This document shows positions 1-8,456 of a stretch of DNA of 47,986 nucleotides, one piece after another. Numbering within the stretch: position 1 is the first letter of the stretch; the number at the start of each line of letters is the position of its first letter. The notes under the pieces are model-generated. The model did no database searches. It saw only the letters and a program-made list of their open reading frames with translations, and was not told the origin of the DNA. The DNA comes from Acidobacteriota bacterium (GTDB taxonomy: Bacteria; Acidobacteriota; Terriglobia; Bryobacterales; Bryobacteraceae): NCBI GenBank assembly GCA_016178945.1, contig JACOSH010000434.1, positions 1 to 47,986 of the forward strand, in the 5' to 3' direction. Position numbers and translations under genes: made by a program.

Positions 1-43
1 TCACGAACTGCAGAAATCTTTCTTGCTCTCTCGTCATGGGCAT
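1..43 (-). CDS. 5' end of an unidentified gene, cut by the left edge
   Basis: Only 14 codons are visible, reading MPMTREQERFLQFV. The start at 43 follows a good Shine-Dalgarno sequence (GGAGG at 49-53, 5 nt upstream). A second ATG lies two codons downstream at 37. The gene begins 11 nt after the stop of the DUF1549/DUF1553 gene, so the two are probably cotranscribed. In Planctomycetes and Acidobacteria, DUF1549/DUF1553 genes are commonly followed by a DUF1501 gene. That is the best guess from context, but the visible residues do not prove it. Confidence 0.5.
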   Translation of the reverse strand, partial: MPMTREQERFLQFV

Positions 44-54
44 GGCTTCCTCCG

Positions 55-2049
55 TCAGTAGTTGATGAAAAAATCGACCTTGTTCAGAAGCGACCACAGC
101 AGGTTCTCAACCCGCTGATTGCGGTTCGACAACTTCAAGCTGGCCAGCGCCGCGCTCTTCTCTTGCGGCGATGGATAGCGCGAGAGCGCGTTGAGATACA
201 GCGTGTCGACCAACGAGTCGTCGGGGAGGCCGAGGTTCTTGCGGACCAGCGAAGTGGCCGGCGACCGTGTTGTGCTCACACGGTCGGTGACAAGCGGGTC
301 GTTCATCAGATTCAGCGCCTGGAGCAACGAGCCCTCCCCGCGGCGGTCCTCCGTGTCGCGGTCGCCGCGAATGAAGGCGTCCAGGAATGGCCCCATCGGA
401 GTGCCGGTAACGTCGGGAAACTGCATCGCCCAGGAGACGTTCCCATAGGACGGATAGGAGGCGAAAGGCGAATTCGCCGGCCAACTGCTGAACCCGGCGA
501 CGTTGTAGCTGGGGATCACGCCGGTGGCCTGTGCGATCGCGTCGTGGACCTCTTCGGCCCACAAGCGGCGCGCCAGCTTCCGGGCGAACAGCTTCTCGGC
601 CTGGCCCACATCCGGGCCGGTGTAGATGGCCGAAAGCTGGTAGGCCTCGGAGGTCGCCAACTGGCGCATCAGCTTCTTCAAGTCGTAGCCGTTGTCGATG
701 AAGTCCTGCGCCAGGGCGTTAAGCAAGCGCGCGTTGGAAGGCTGCAAGGCCCAGGGTTGATCCGTGATCGGATTGATGGCCGTGGGCGGATTGTCCGGAT
801 CCAGACGCGCCGGATCGAACTGGTTGGCCGGCTCCACCATGCCGCGGCCGAAGAACTCCTTCCATATGTAGTTGACCGCGGCACGGGCAAACTGAAAGTC
901 CGAGGTCACCTCCCGGGCCAAAGCGTCGCGGTAGTTCTCCCCCGACTTTGGACCGCGTCCGCTGAAAGGGTAGAACGCGTCAACGTTGCGCATCGTGCCG
1001 TAGGAGCGGATCGGGCGATTGCCGGTAGTGGTATTCAGAGGATAATCGCCCAGTCGCGGGACCACGTCGTCCAGCCGCCAGTAGTAGAGGTTGTTCTGGG
1101 GATTCTGCGGATCGAGCGGCGCACGCACCGTGTTGGTGCGCGACAGGAAGGAAGACAGCCCCCAGGCCTCCACCCGATTGGCCGACTTGCCCCACAGGCT
1201 CAGCGAGTCCAGGTGCCCGCGGCCGTTGTGGCAAAGGATGCAGTTCATGTGGCCGATGCCCAGGAACGTTTCGGCGACGTTGGCCGTCTGCTGATCCCAG
1301 TTGTCCTGAACCGGATTGTTGATCACCCAGCCGCCGACCAGCCAGTTGATCTCGCCCTGCACGTAGCTGTTGGCGCCCCGGGCCCCGATTAACTCGCGCG
1401 CCATCTGATCGTAGGCCTTGTTGGCGGAGAGCGAATCCCGGATCCACTTCCAGAACGCGTTGCGCCCGGGCTGGAACCGTTGCAGGCCGACGCTAGGTTT
1501 GGTGACGTTGTTCTGCAAGAAATCGCCAAAGTACATGGTCCACTTGTCCACCCACTCCGGCTTGCCGAGCAGCTCGTCGACCAGCTTGCCGCGCTTGTCC
1601 GGCGCGCTATCGGCCGCGAAGGCCAGCACGCGGTCCGACGCCGGGATGCGGCCGGTAAGATCCAGCGTGACCCGGCGGATGAATTCAAAATCGTTGGTCT
1701 TGTCGGCGGGAGTCACGCCGGCCGCTTCCATGTCCGCGAACAAATACTTATCAATCGGGCCCAGATTGTCCAGATCGCTGAAGCTCTTGGTGCGGCTGCC
1801 ACCGGGGACAAAGGAGAGCTGGTTGACCGCCCACTGGGTGAATGACTGACCGGCCTGCCGATTAGCCTGGGTCTGCTTGTCGCGGGCCGCCAGGAAGTAG
1901 CTGCACTCCGGGTGTTCGATATGGGTGACTTCGCGATCGACCGCCGGCGGCTGAACCTCCTGGACCGGGTCCTGAGCCCGGGACAGTAGTACACCGGACA
2001 GTAATAGGGCGAATGCCCCACTCCCTGCTGAAATGGCCTTCGTTCTCAT
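55..2049 (-). CDS. Secreted DUF1549/DUF1553 (PSD1-like) protein with a CxxCH motif
   Basis: A 664-aa exported protein. Residues 1-25 form a signal peptide (MRTK, hydrophobic stretch, cleavage near RAQD). Residues about 95-190 match the DUF1549 pattern (FIRRVTLDLTGRIP, then DELLGKPEWVDKW). The C-terminal half matches DUF1553 (VNYIWKEFFGRGMVEP near 390, then LATSEAYQLS). A single haem-type motif, CILCH, sits near residue 270, so it may bind a c-type haem. These families are abundant in Planctomycetes and Acidobacteria, where they are paired with DUF1501 proteins; their biochemical role is not established. The protein lacks a separate N-terminal cytochrome domain. Its ATG overlaps the stop of a short upstream ORF (2046-2144). 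The family assignment is firm and the function is unknown. Confidence 0.88.
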   Translation of the reverse strand: MRTKAISAGSGAFALLLSGVLLSRAQDPVQEVQPPAVDREVTHIEHPECSYFLAARDKQTQANRQAGQSFTQWAVNQLSFVPGGSRTKSFSDLDNLGPIDKYLFADMEAAGVTPADKTNDFEFIRRVTLDLTGRIPASDRVLAFAADSAPDKRGKLVDELLGKPEWVDKWTMYFGDFLQNNVTKPSVGLQRFQPGRNAFWKWIRDSLSANKAYDQMARELIGARGANSYVQGEINWLVGGWVINNPVQDNWDQQTANVAETFLGIGHMNCILCHNGRGHLDSLSLWGKSANRVEAWGLSSFLSRTNTVRAPLDPQNPQNNLYYWRLDDVVPRLGDYPLNTTTGNRPIRSYGTMRNVDAFYPFSGRGPKSGENYRDALAREVTSDFQFARAAVNYIWKEFFGRGMVEPANQFDPARLDPDNPPTAINPITDQPWALQPSNARLLNALAQDFIDNGYDLKKLMRQLATSEAYQLSAIYTGPDVGQAEKLFARKLARRLWAEEVHDAIAQATGVIPSYNVAGFSSWPANSPFASYPSYGNVSWAMQFPDVTGTPMGPFLDAFIRGDRDTEDRRGEGSLLQALNLMNDPLVTDRVSTTRSPATSLVRKNLGLPDDSLVDTLYLNALSRYPSPQEKSAALASLKLSNRNQRVENLLWSLLNKVDFFINY

Positions 2050-2144
2050 CTATCACCCTCCATCCCCAATGCCGGGTTGAACCCCGCCGCCGCCGCGGAG
2101 TTGCGGCGCCTGCTTCCGCCAAGGTCGATCCGCTTCGTTCTCAT
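2046..2144 (-). CDS. Possible 32-aa leader ORF coupled to the DUF1549 gene
   Basis: A short ORF beginning MRTKRIDLGGSRRR and ending GMEGDR. Its TGA overlaps the ATG of the downstream gene (ATGA), the arrangement used for translational coupling. A GAGGG lies about 9 nt before its ATG. The first 12 nt, ATGAGAACGAAG, are identical to the first 12 nt of the downstream gene, so both products begin MRTK; this suggests a local duplication of the start region. The product is basic and Ala-rich with no recognised domain. It could be a real leader peptide or a by-product of the duplicated start. Confidence 0.35.
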   Translation of the reverse strand: MRTKRIDLGGSRRRNSAAAAGFNPALGMEGDR

Positions 2145-2305
2145 AACAACATCCCTCAGTATGAACTTGCTAACCCTCGCCAATCCAGAGAGTTTCTACC
2201 CTAGACATTAAGGAAAATTATTGGACGGTCAAGGGTGGGGATTCGGCAATCTAAGTAGTAACTCCAGGCCGTCTGGCGGGTTGGATCGGTTAGAATCGGG
2301 GACGT

Positions 2306-4141
2306 ATGATCGCTCGCCGCGCATTTGTCGGATGGCTTCTGCTGGCGCCCCTAAGCCACGCGCAGACGCTGGGCAATGGGTCGCTGAGCGGGAAGTACTA
2401 CTTTCGCCACCTGATGATCTCTTCCTCCGCCTCCGGCAATTTCACGGAAGTGCGAAGCCTTCTGGGGGCCCTGATCTTTGACGGCATCGGAGGCTACACG
2501 TTCAGCGGGCAGCAGAACATTGGCACGGCCGCCCCGGCGGCCATCTCCGGCGCCGGCACGTACGCGGTGACCTCCGCGGGGCTGGTGACAATGACCAACC
2601 CCTCGCGCAGCAGCCTCCAGGTCAGCGCGCGCCTGGGCAGCGGGGCAGTGATCGGATCCACGACGGAAACCAGCGAGAATGTTTTTGACCTGCTGGTGGC
2701 TGTTCCTTCGCCCACCACCACGCAAACGGTCGCCTCGCTGGCGGGATCCTATTGGGCCGCGGGACTGGAGATTACGGGCGCCTCGGCCTCGCAACAGCGT
2801 TCCAGCCACTTCCTCCTGCGGGCCAATGGTGCGGGGGCGCTGCTCGATCTGTCGCTGGACGGGCATGCGGCCAACCAGCGGGGCGCCGCGCCCTTCGCCG
2901 AGACGGTGACCGGCGGCTCCTACTCGATCAACGGCGACGGCACGGGCACGATCGCCTTCCCCAATTCCACCTTGCTGGCGGGCAACAAGGTCCTGTATGT
3001 CTCGCGCGACGGCGCGACGGCGCTGGGCGGCTCCACCAGCGCGGGAGCGCACGACATTCTCTTCGCCGTCAAGACCATTCCCGGCGCGCTGTCCAATCTG
3101 AGCTGGAAAGACAAGTTCTGGGGCGCGGGCTTGCGCATCGAGGGCCGGACCTTGAGCAACTTCGCCGGATCCGTGAACGCCGACGGCGGGGGCAAACTGG
3201 TCTGGTCGCAGCGGGTGCGGCAAGTCGCCAACCTGGCCATCGACTTCACCGGCGTGGCGCCCTATACCGTGTCCTCGGGCAATTCGGTGACGCCCGGTGG
3301 CACGGGCCGGTCACTGGCCTCCTGGACAGCCATCGGCGCGGCTGGCGATGCGTTTGTGGGAACCACCGTCGCGCCGGAGGCTGTCTCGACCTACGAGCTG
3401 TTCCTGGGGAGTCGAATGCCGGCGCTTTCGGGACCGGGCGCCTTCCTGAATCCGCAGGGCGTCTTCAACGCGGCCAGCTACGCTGGCGGCTCGATCGCGC
3501 CCGGTCAGTTTGTGAGCCTGTTTGGCTCCGGACTGGCCTCGCAATCCGCGCAGGCGTCGACCGCCATCTACCCGTCCTCGCTGGCCGGTGTGCAGGTTCT
3601 GATCAACGACCTCGCCGCTCCGGTCTATTCGGTCAGCCCCGGCCTGATCGCCGCCCTCGTGCCCTTCGCGGTAACGGGCGCCAAGGCGACCCTGGTCGTC
3701 AACAACAACGGAACGCGTTCCAATCCGGTGGAGATGCCGCTCGCCAAGACCGCGCCGGGCATCTTCACCTTGAGCCAGACGGGCACGGGCCTGGGAGCGG
3801 TCCTGCACACCGACTACTCCATTGTGGACTACGCCAAGCCGGCCAAACGCAACGAAACCTTGCTGGTGTTCCTGACCGGTCTGGGCGCGGTGTCGCCCGC
3901 GGTGGCCGATGGAGCCCCTCCACCCGCCGGCACGCTGGCCAACACGCTGCAAACCCCCACCGTGCGGATCGGCGGCAAAACCGCGCAGGTTTCCTTCTCG
4001 GGCCTGGCGCCCTGCTGCGCGGGCCTGTATCAAATGAACATCACGATTCCCGCCAACGCCCCGTTTGGCGGCGCGATCCCGCTGTCGATTGAGACCGCCG
4101 AGCATTTCCACGATCAGGTGGATCTGCCCATCGTGCCTTAG
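2306..4141 (+). CDS. Secreted protein with TIGR03437 (Solibacter-type) C-terminal domain
   Basis: A 611-aa protein with an N-terminal signal peptide (MIARRAFVGWLLLAPLSHAQ, cleavage after AQ). Residues 20-370 are Gly/Ser/Thr-rich beta-type sequence with repeated SYWAAGLEI- and KFWGAGLRI-like segments. Residues about 383-610 carry the hallmark of the Solibacter C-terminal domain: GVFNAASYAGGSIAPGQFVSLFG, then VFLTGLGAVSPAV, and a terminal LYQMNITIPANAPFGG segment. In this lineage the domain closes many secreted or cell-surface proteins whose function is unknown. No strong Shine-Dalgarno sequence precedes the ATG; the start is supported by the signal peptide. The gene is probably monocistronic and ends 10 nt from a convergent gene. 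Confidence 0.8.
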   Translation: MIARRAFVGWLLLAPLSHAQTLGNGSLSGKYYFRHLMISSSASGNFTEVRSLLGALIFDGIGGYTFSGQQNIGTAAPAAISGAGTYAVTSAGLVTMTNPSRSSLQVSARLGSGAVIGSTTETSENVFDLLVAVPSPTTTQTVASLAGSYWAAGLEITGASASQQRSSHFLLRANGAGALLDLSLDGHAANQRGAAPFAETVTGGSYSINGDGTGTIAFPNSTLLAGNKVLYVSRDGATALGGSTSAGAHDILFAVKTIPGALSNLSWKDKFWGAGLRIEGRTLSNFAGSVNADGGGKLVWSQRVRQVANLAIDFTGVAPYTVSSGNSVTPGGTGRSLASWTAIGAAGDAFVGTTVAPEAVSTYELFLGSRMPALSGPGAFLNPQGVFNAASYAGGSIAPGQFVSLFGSGLASQSAQASTAIYPSSLAGVQVLINDLAAPVYSVSPGLIAALVPFAVTGAKATLVVNNNGTRSNPVEMPLAKTAPGIFTLSQTGTGLGAVLHTDYSIVDYAKPAKRNETLLVFLTGLGAVSPAVADGAPPPAGTLANTLQTPTVRIGGKTAQVSFSGLAPCCAGLYQMNITIPANAPFGGAIPLSIETAEHFHDQVDLPIVP

Positions 4142-4151
4142 CCAAGCCGCG

Positions 4152-4586
4152 TCATCGGTTCCCCGTAACGATCTGGCCGTACATCTGGCCGCCGATCTTC
4201 TTCCCGCTCCAGGTCCCCACGTACTGGCCGCGGTAAATAAGGACCCGCGCCGTGTAAGTTCCCAAGCCCGGGATGCTCAGATCCGTAAGCGTGATTACCG
4301 GGGTGTCGCCGGCCCACTTCACGGTCAGCGGAAGAGGGACTGTCACGTCGCGTCCGCCATACTGGATGCGGGCATGGAACAGCCAGGTCTCCCCGGCAAG
4401 CTTGGAGACCTTCTGGATGTAGTACTTTTCCTCCGAGGTTCCCGGCTTGTCGTTGCGCGTGAAGTGTCCGGCCAGCGTAACATTCGTGAGCGACTGCTCG
4501 AACTGTCGTTCGCGCGCCGCGGTGGCGTCTTCTTTGCGGCCGCACCCAGCCGCCAGCAGCGCCAGCGCCAAAGCCAGGCGTCTCAT
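4152..4586 (-). CDS. Small predicted lipoprotein
   Basis: A 144-aa protein. The frame stays open farther upstream, but the ATG at 4586 is chosen for two reasons: it gives a lipoprotein signal (MRRLALALALLAAGC, lipobox AAGC with Cys15), and it overlaps the TGA of the upstream gene as ATGA. The mature part is a compact domain with alternating hydrophobic and charged strands (TVKWAGDTPVITLTDLSIPG, then GTWSGKKIGGQMYGQIV). That pattern resembles small beta-barrel or lipocalin-like periplasmic proteins, but no family is recognised. The coupling to the TIGR03437-type protein suggests the two are made together and act at the cell envelope. Confidence 0.7.
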   Translation of the reverse strand: MRRLALALALLAAGCGRKEDATAARERQFEQSLTNVTLAGHFTRNDKPGTSEEKYYIQKVSKLAGETWLFHARIQYGGRDVTVPLPLTVKWAGDTPVITLTDLSIPGLGTYTARVLIYRGQYVGTWSGKKIGGQMYGQIVTGNR

Positions 4587-6736
4587 TCCGCGCGGTACAG
4601 CCAGATCGTCGCCGGGCGGCTGCAGATCGGCACGCCCGGATTGATGGTGGCAAAGCCGCAAACCAGGATTTCGCTCTGCATGGCCGGCAGGTCGTCCGGG
4701 ATGGGCACGTTGATCTGGTTAATGCCGATCAGCAGGGGCGCGGGTCCGGCATAGAGCGGCTTGGGGAAACGGTCGTGCAGCTTCACCTGGACGGGGCCGG
4801 GCTGCACTGCGATAGCGCCGGTGGTGAAGATCTGGAAGGCGCTGCCAACCAGCGCCGGATTCCCCAGCGAGTTGACCGAGTTATCGGCGTTCAACACGCC
4901 GTCGGGGTAGATCGCCGGAGCGACCTCGGCCAACGGCGCCGTCTTCGGCCCGCTCTTATCGGAGTCCACGATCACTTCCAGGATGGCCGAAGTCTTCATG
5001 CCTAGCAGCGGCGGCACCTCCAATTCGATGCGGGTCGCCTCCACCGACAACAGTCGCGCCACAATTCCGTCGAAGGTGACCACCGTGGACTGGCCCACGA
5101 ATCCGGAACCCTCCAGTCGTGCGCGCGAGCCGGGCGCCACGGTGGATGAATCCGGCCGCGCCGAATTGCCGATGCTGGTGACCACCACTTTGGGAGCCGC
5201 CGGCGGCGGGGGCGGCGGCGGAAGCGCGGTCACCACCATCGTCACGGGCACATTCTTGGTTCCGGCGATCGGACCCGCGTCCACCACGATGGTCGCCTCA
5301 TAAGTGCCCGCGGCGAGCATGCCCGGATTCGCGTCCACGCGCAGCGTGCCATCGCCGAAGCCCGAATCCGGCTCGATGCGGAGCCAGCCCGCGCCGTTCT
5401 TGTAAACGACGGTGGCGGTCCAGTTTAGCAGGCCGCCGCTGATGTTGTTGATCTGCAGATAGCGGGTCTGCGGCGCCGATCCCTGCAAGGCCACGCACTG
5501 TGGAGGGAAACCGTTAACCGTCAGGCGCGGGACATAGCGGGCATCGCAGTCCTGCAGGGCCGTGCAATCGCCCGGCGGCGGGTTGGCCGTGAAGCGCGGC
5601 GCCGGCGCGACGGCCGAGGCGGTCGCGACCGTGGAGATGGGTCCCAACGAGAGGTCTTGGCGGGCCACCGTCCCGATGCCGGAACTAAACGGCGACAGTC
5701 CCAGGAAGGTCGGAAACTGCGCGGTTTCGAGCACGCTGGGATTGGAGTCCACTACCTCATAGACGGCGATTCCGGCGCCGTCCACCAGCGGCACTTCGGT
5801 GGCGCCATCGAAGCCGACGGCACCCGATCCCGGAGGACCGGGCGCGTAGACCAAGGTCCCGCCGGCCCCGTTCGAGTCCGTGCCGGTCACCCGGACCAGC
5901 AGGAGTGAGCCGGGGGCGCCGGGCATGTAGATGCCTCCCGACTGGGTCACGCCCAGGTCGCCACCGCCGGTCGGCTGAAACGCGCTGCTCCCGGCCACGA
6001 CATCAGGGACGAACAGGCGCGCCGCGAACGGGAATCCGGAATAACGGGCCACGATACGCACGCCGGAGTCGCCGAAAGCGTCCTTCTTGGTGAAGGCTTC
6101 GGCGTGACCCTCCGTGACGCGCGTGGAAAAAAACCGGGTGCCCGTCGCAAACAGATTGGACAGCCCGATCGTAGACGGGAGCGGCGAGCCCGTGCAGCGG
6201 ACGCCCGTGCTGGAATAGCTGGCGAGTAACCCGCGGTAAGGATAGCCGACGATCACCTGGCTGGCGCTCAGCGCGAAGTTCAGCGTGCCCGCGAGGTTGG
6301 CCGTGATGGGCAGCGGGAACCCAAGCGCCACCTGGGTGAGATTCCCGCGCAGATTGCTCAAGCGTGCGGCGGCCCTGCCGGAGGCGGGCAGGGTAAAATT
6401 GACTCCCAGAAAGACAATCGAGTTGGAGGACACAAGCTGCGCCGCGGGCTGAGCGACGGGACCCGAGCCGCTGTCCACAGTCAGGACGGCATCCACGGCG
6501 CCGGATGCGGTCAGCTTATTGGTGATGTTTACCGAAAGGAAAACCGTCAGGTTCCCGTTGATGACGGAGCCGGGAGTGCCGCCCGCGCAATCCATCGCGA
6601 TGTCGCCCATTCGCTCCGCGAGACCTTCGCCGCGCAGCACCTGGGGAATCGCGCTCGGCGTGCAGACTAGAGCGCCCGATTGAGGCCAAGCGATGCCCAT
6701 CGCGACCACCCAGCCCGGCAGCAGCATCCGGTGCAT
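4583..6736 (-). CDS. Secreted BACON/IPT-like protein with TIGR03437-like C-terminus
   Basis: A 717-aa exported protein with signal peptide (MHRMLLPGWVVAMGIAWPQSG). Residues 25-390 are beta-rich without a recognised family. Residues about 405-500 resemble a BACON-type beta-sandwich (LLNWTATVVYKNGAGWLRIEP, then AGTYEATIVVDA). A proline hinge (PPPPPPPAAPK) leads to an IPT/TIG-like segment (GSRARLEGSGFVG) and a final Solibacter-type domain (LIGINQINVPIPDD). It contains several cysteines, which would suit an oxidising extracytoplasmic location. A GGAGG lies 6 nt before the ATG. Its stop overlaps the start of the lipoprotein gene, giving a two-gene operon. Probably a surface or secreted adhesive or carbohydrate-binding protein; this is inferred from domain type only. 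Confidence 0.75.
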   Translation of the reverse strand: MHRMLLPGWVVAMGIAWPQSGALVCTPSAIPQVLRGEGLAERMGDIAMDCAGGTPGSVINGNLTVFLSVNITNKLTASGAVDAVLTVDSGSGPVAQPAAQLVSSNSIVFLGVNFTLPASGRAAARLSNLRGNLTQVALGFPLPITANLAGTLNFALSASQVIVGYPYRGLLASYSSTGVRCTGSPLPSTIGLSNLFATGTRFFSTRVTEGHAEAFTKKDAFGDSGVRIVARYSGFPFAARLFVPDVVAGSSAFQPTGGGDLGVTQSGGIYMPGAPGSLLLVRVTGTDSNGAGGTLVYAPGPPGSGAVGFDGATEVPLVDGAGIAVYEVVDSNPSVLETAQFPTFLGLSPFSSGIGTVARQDLSLGPISTVATASAVAPAPRFTANPPPGDCTALQDCDARYVPRLTVNGFPPQCVALQGSAPQTRYLQINNISGGLLNWTATVVYKNGAGWLRIEPDSGFGDGTLRVDANPGMLAAGTYEATIVVDAGPIAGTKNVPVTMVVTALPPPPPPPAAPKVVVTSIGNSARPDSSTVAPGSRARLEGSGFVGQSTVVTFDGIVARLLSVEATRIELEVPPLLGMKTSAILEVIVDSDKSGPKTAPLAEVAPAIYPDGVLNADNSVNSLGNPALVGSAFQIFTTGAIAVQPGPVQVKLHDRFPKPLYAGPAPLLIGINQINVPIPDDLPAMQSEILVCGFATINPGVPICSRPATIWLYRAE

Positions 6737-6778
6737 CGGAAACCTCCGATCCCATTATGCCAGGAGTAGAAGGCGGCG

Positions 6779-7765
6779 TTACGGCGCGCCGGCCGTGGCG
6801 TAGTATCCCCGCCGCGCCTGAACCTTCAGATTCTTGTCGCCAGCCCGGATCTCGATGCGCCGGAATTCACCGCGGCGCTCGGAGTTGGTGGACTGATAGG
6901 CCAACGAATACTGGCTGCGCATTTCCTGCTGGAGCTCGTCAAACACATCCTTGAGCGTGTGCCGCCGGTCCACGCGATACAGCCGCCCTCCAGTCTCCTC
7001 GGACATGCGCCGCAGGCTGGAGTCGCTGGGCATACCGAGGCCGCCGCGGCCGTAGTAGAAGCCGGGGTCGACGTACTCGATGCTGTAGATGATGACATCG
7101 GATCGCTGGGCCGCCTCGATGGTGCCCTGCACCGTAGTCCGGCTGCCCTGATCGACGCCGTCGGTGATCAGGATGATCACCTTGCGCCCGACCTCCTTGC
7201 GCAGTTGCTCGGCGGCGGCCAGATAGGCCGCGTCATAAAGAATGGTCCCATGCGGCCGGTTGGCGCTCGGCACCGGGCCCGGATGCATGCCCCCTACCTG
7301 GGCGTTGACCCGGAGCTTGCCCAGCCCCTCCCGCAGCAGCGTGGAGGAGTTGGTGAAATCCTGGAGCAGCTCGGCCTCCGCGCCGAAGCTGATCAGAAAA
7401 GCCATGTCCTTCTTGCGCAGGACCTGTGTCAGGAATTGGTGGCCCGCGTGGCGTTCGTCCTCGATCAACCGGCCCTGGCTCACGCTGACATCGATCAGCA
7501 GCCCGATCGTCAGGGGCAGATCCGTCTCCCGGGAGAAATACTTGATGGTTTGCTGCTTCCCGTCTTCAAAGAGAGTGAAATCGTCCTTGGTCATGTTGCC
7601 GATGAGCGCGTTTCTTTTGTCCCGCACCGCGCACAGCACGCTGACCAAATCCACGTCCACCTTGATGGTGGAAGGCAGGGGCTCTTCCAGCGGCCTCTGC
7701 TCCTTCCGCTCCTGGCCGGGCGCCGGCGGAAGCGCGAAGAATGCAAGCATCCAGAGAAACCGCAT
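6779..7765 (-). CDS. VWFA-domain protein of the Acidobacterial TIGR03436 type
   Basis: A 328-aa secreted protein. Residues 1-18 are a short signal peptide ending PAPGQ. The pre-domain shows the characteristic VDVDLVSVLCAVRDKRNALIGNMTKDDF stretch of this lineage-specific family (about 35-63). The von Willebrand A domain follows from about residue 84, with an intact metal-binding MIDAS motif DVSVS (D92, S94, S96) and a later VIILITDGVDQGS segment. The family is greatly expanded in Acidobacteria, and its binding partners are unknown. It lies 42 nt downstream of the TIGR03437-type gene on the same strand and is divergent from the glycosylase gene, with only 51 nt between the two starts. Confidence 0.9.
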   Translation of the reverse strand: MRFLWMLAFFALPPAPGQERKEQRPLEEPLPSTIKVDVDLVSVLCAVRDKRNALIGNMTKDDFTLFEDGKQQTIKYFSRETDLPLTIGLLIDVSVSQGRLIEDERHAGHQFLTQVLRKKDMAFLISFGAEAELLQDFTNSSTLLREGLGKLRVNAQVGGMHPGPVPSANRPHGTILYDAAYLAAAEQLRKEVGRKVIILITDGVDQGSRTTVQGTIEAAQRSDVIIYSIEYVDPGFYYGRGGLGMPSDSSLRRMSEETGGRLYRVDRRHTLKDVFDELQQEMRSQYSLAYQSTNSERRGEFRRIEIRAGDKNLKVQARRGYYATAGAP

Positions 7766-7816
7766 ATACTCACGTTACACTGTTAGAGACGCGCCCGTCA
7801 CACCAGCCGGTACACC

Positions 7817-8416
7817 ATGCGTGAAGCGATTTTACACCTGAAGAAGAACGACCCTGTTCTGGCCCGCCTCATCGAGCGGGCCGGTCCCTACCGCATCCAG
7901 TACCGCGAGCCGGATTTCGAGAGCCTGGTGCGTTCGATCGTCTACCAGCAGCTCAGCGGAAAGGCCGCCGCGACCATTTATGGACGTCTGGAAACCGCGG
8001 TGGGTGAGGTGACGCCCCAGACCGTGCTGCGCCTTCGCCCGGCGCGGATGCGCAAGCTGGGACTGTCCAAGCAGAAAACCGAGTACATCCGGGACTTGGC
8101 GCGCCACACCCAGGCCGGACAGCTCGACTTCATCGAGCTGCCCAGCATGGACGATGACGGGGTCATCCAGCGGCTGACACAGGTCAAAGGGATCGGCGTG
8201 TGGACCGCGCACATGTTCCTGATCTTCGCGCTGCGGCGGCCCGATGTGCTGCCGACCGGTGACCTGGGCGTCCGCTCCGCGATCCGCCGGGCCTACGGGA
8301 TGGCGGAACTGCCCGCTCCGGCCGCAATCGAGGAGCTGGCCCGGGCGTGGCGGCCCTACTGTTCGGTGGCGAGCTGGTATTTGTGGCGCAGCCTGGACGG
8401 CCAGGCGGCGCTCTGA
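7817..8416 (+). CDS. DNA-3-methyladenine glycosylase, AlkA-like HhH-GPD family
   Basis: A 199-aa base-excision repair enzyme that removes alkylated purines. The helix-hairpin-helix is clear at 118-131 (LTQVKGIGVWTA) and is followed by the GPD loop with the catalytic aspartate in VLPTGDLGVR (Asp149). The N-terminal SLVRSIVYQQLSGKAA is the usual AlkA/Mag1 core helix. There is no FCL iron-sulfur cysteine cluster, and the N-terminal beta domain of E. coli AlkA is missing, so this is the compact Mag1-like form. It shares a 51-nt divergent promoter region with the VWFA gene. It is followed 40 nt later by the receptor gene, with which it has no obvious functional link. Confidence 0.9.
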   Translation: MREAILHLKKNDPVLARLIERAGPYRIQYREPDFESLVRSIVYQQLSGKAAATIYGRLETAVGEVTPQTVLRLRPARMRKLGLSKQKTEYIRDLARHTQAGQLDFIELPSMDDDGVIQRLTQVKGIGVWTAHMFLIFALRRPDVLPTGDLGVRSAIRRAYGMAELPAPAAIEELARAWRPYCSVASWYLWRSLDGQAAL

Positions 8417-8456
8417 GGGCTCAGCGGCGCCCCCTGCTTGGCGCTATCCTTGGGGC

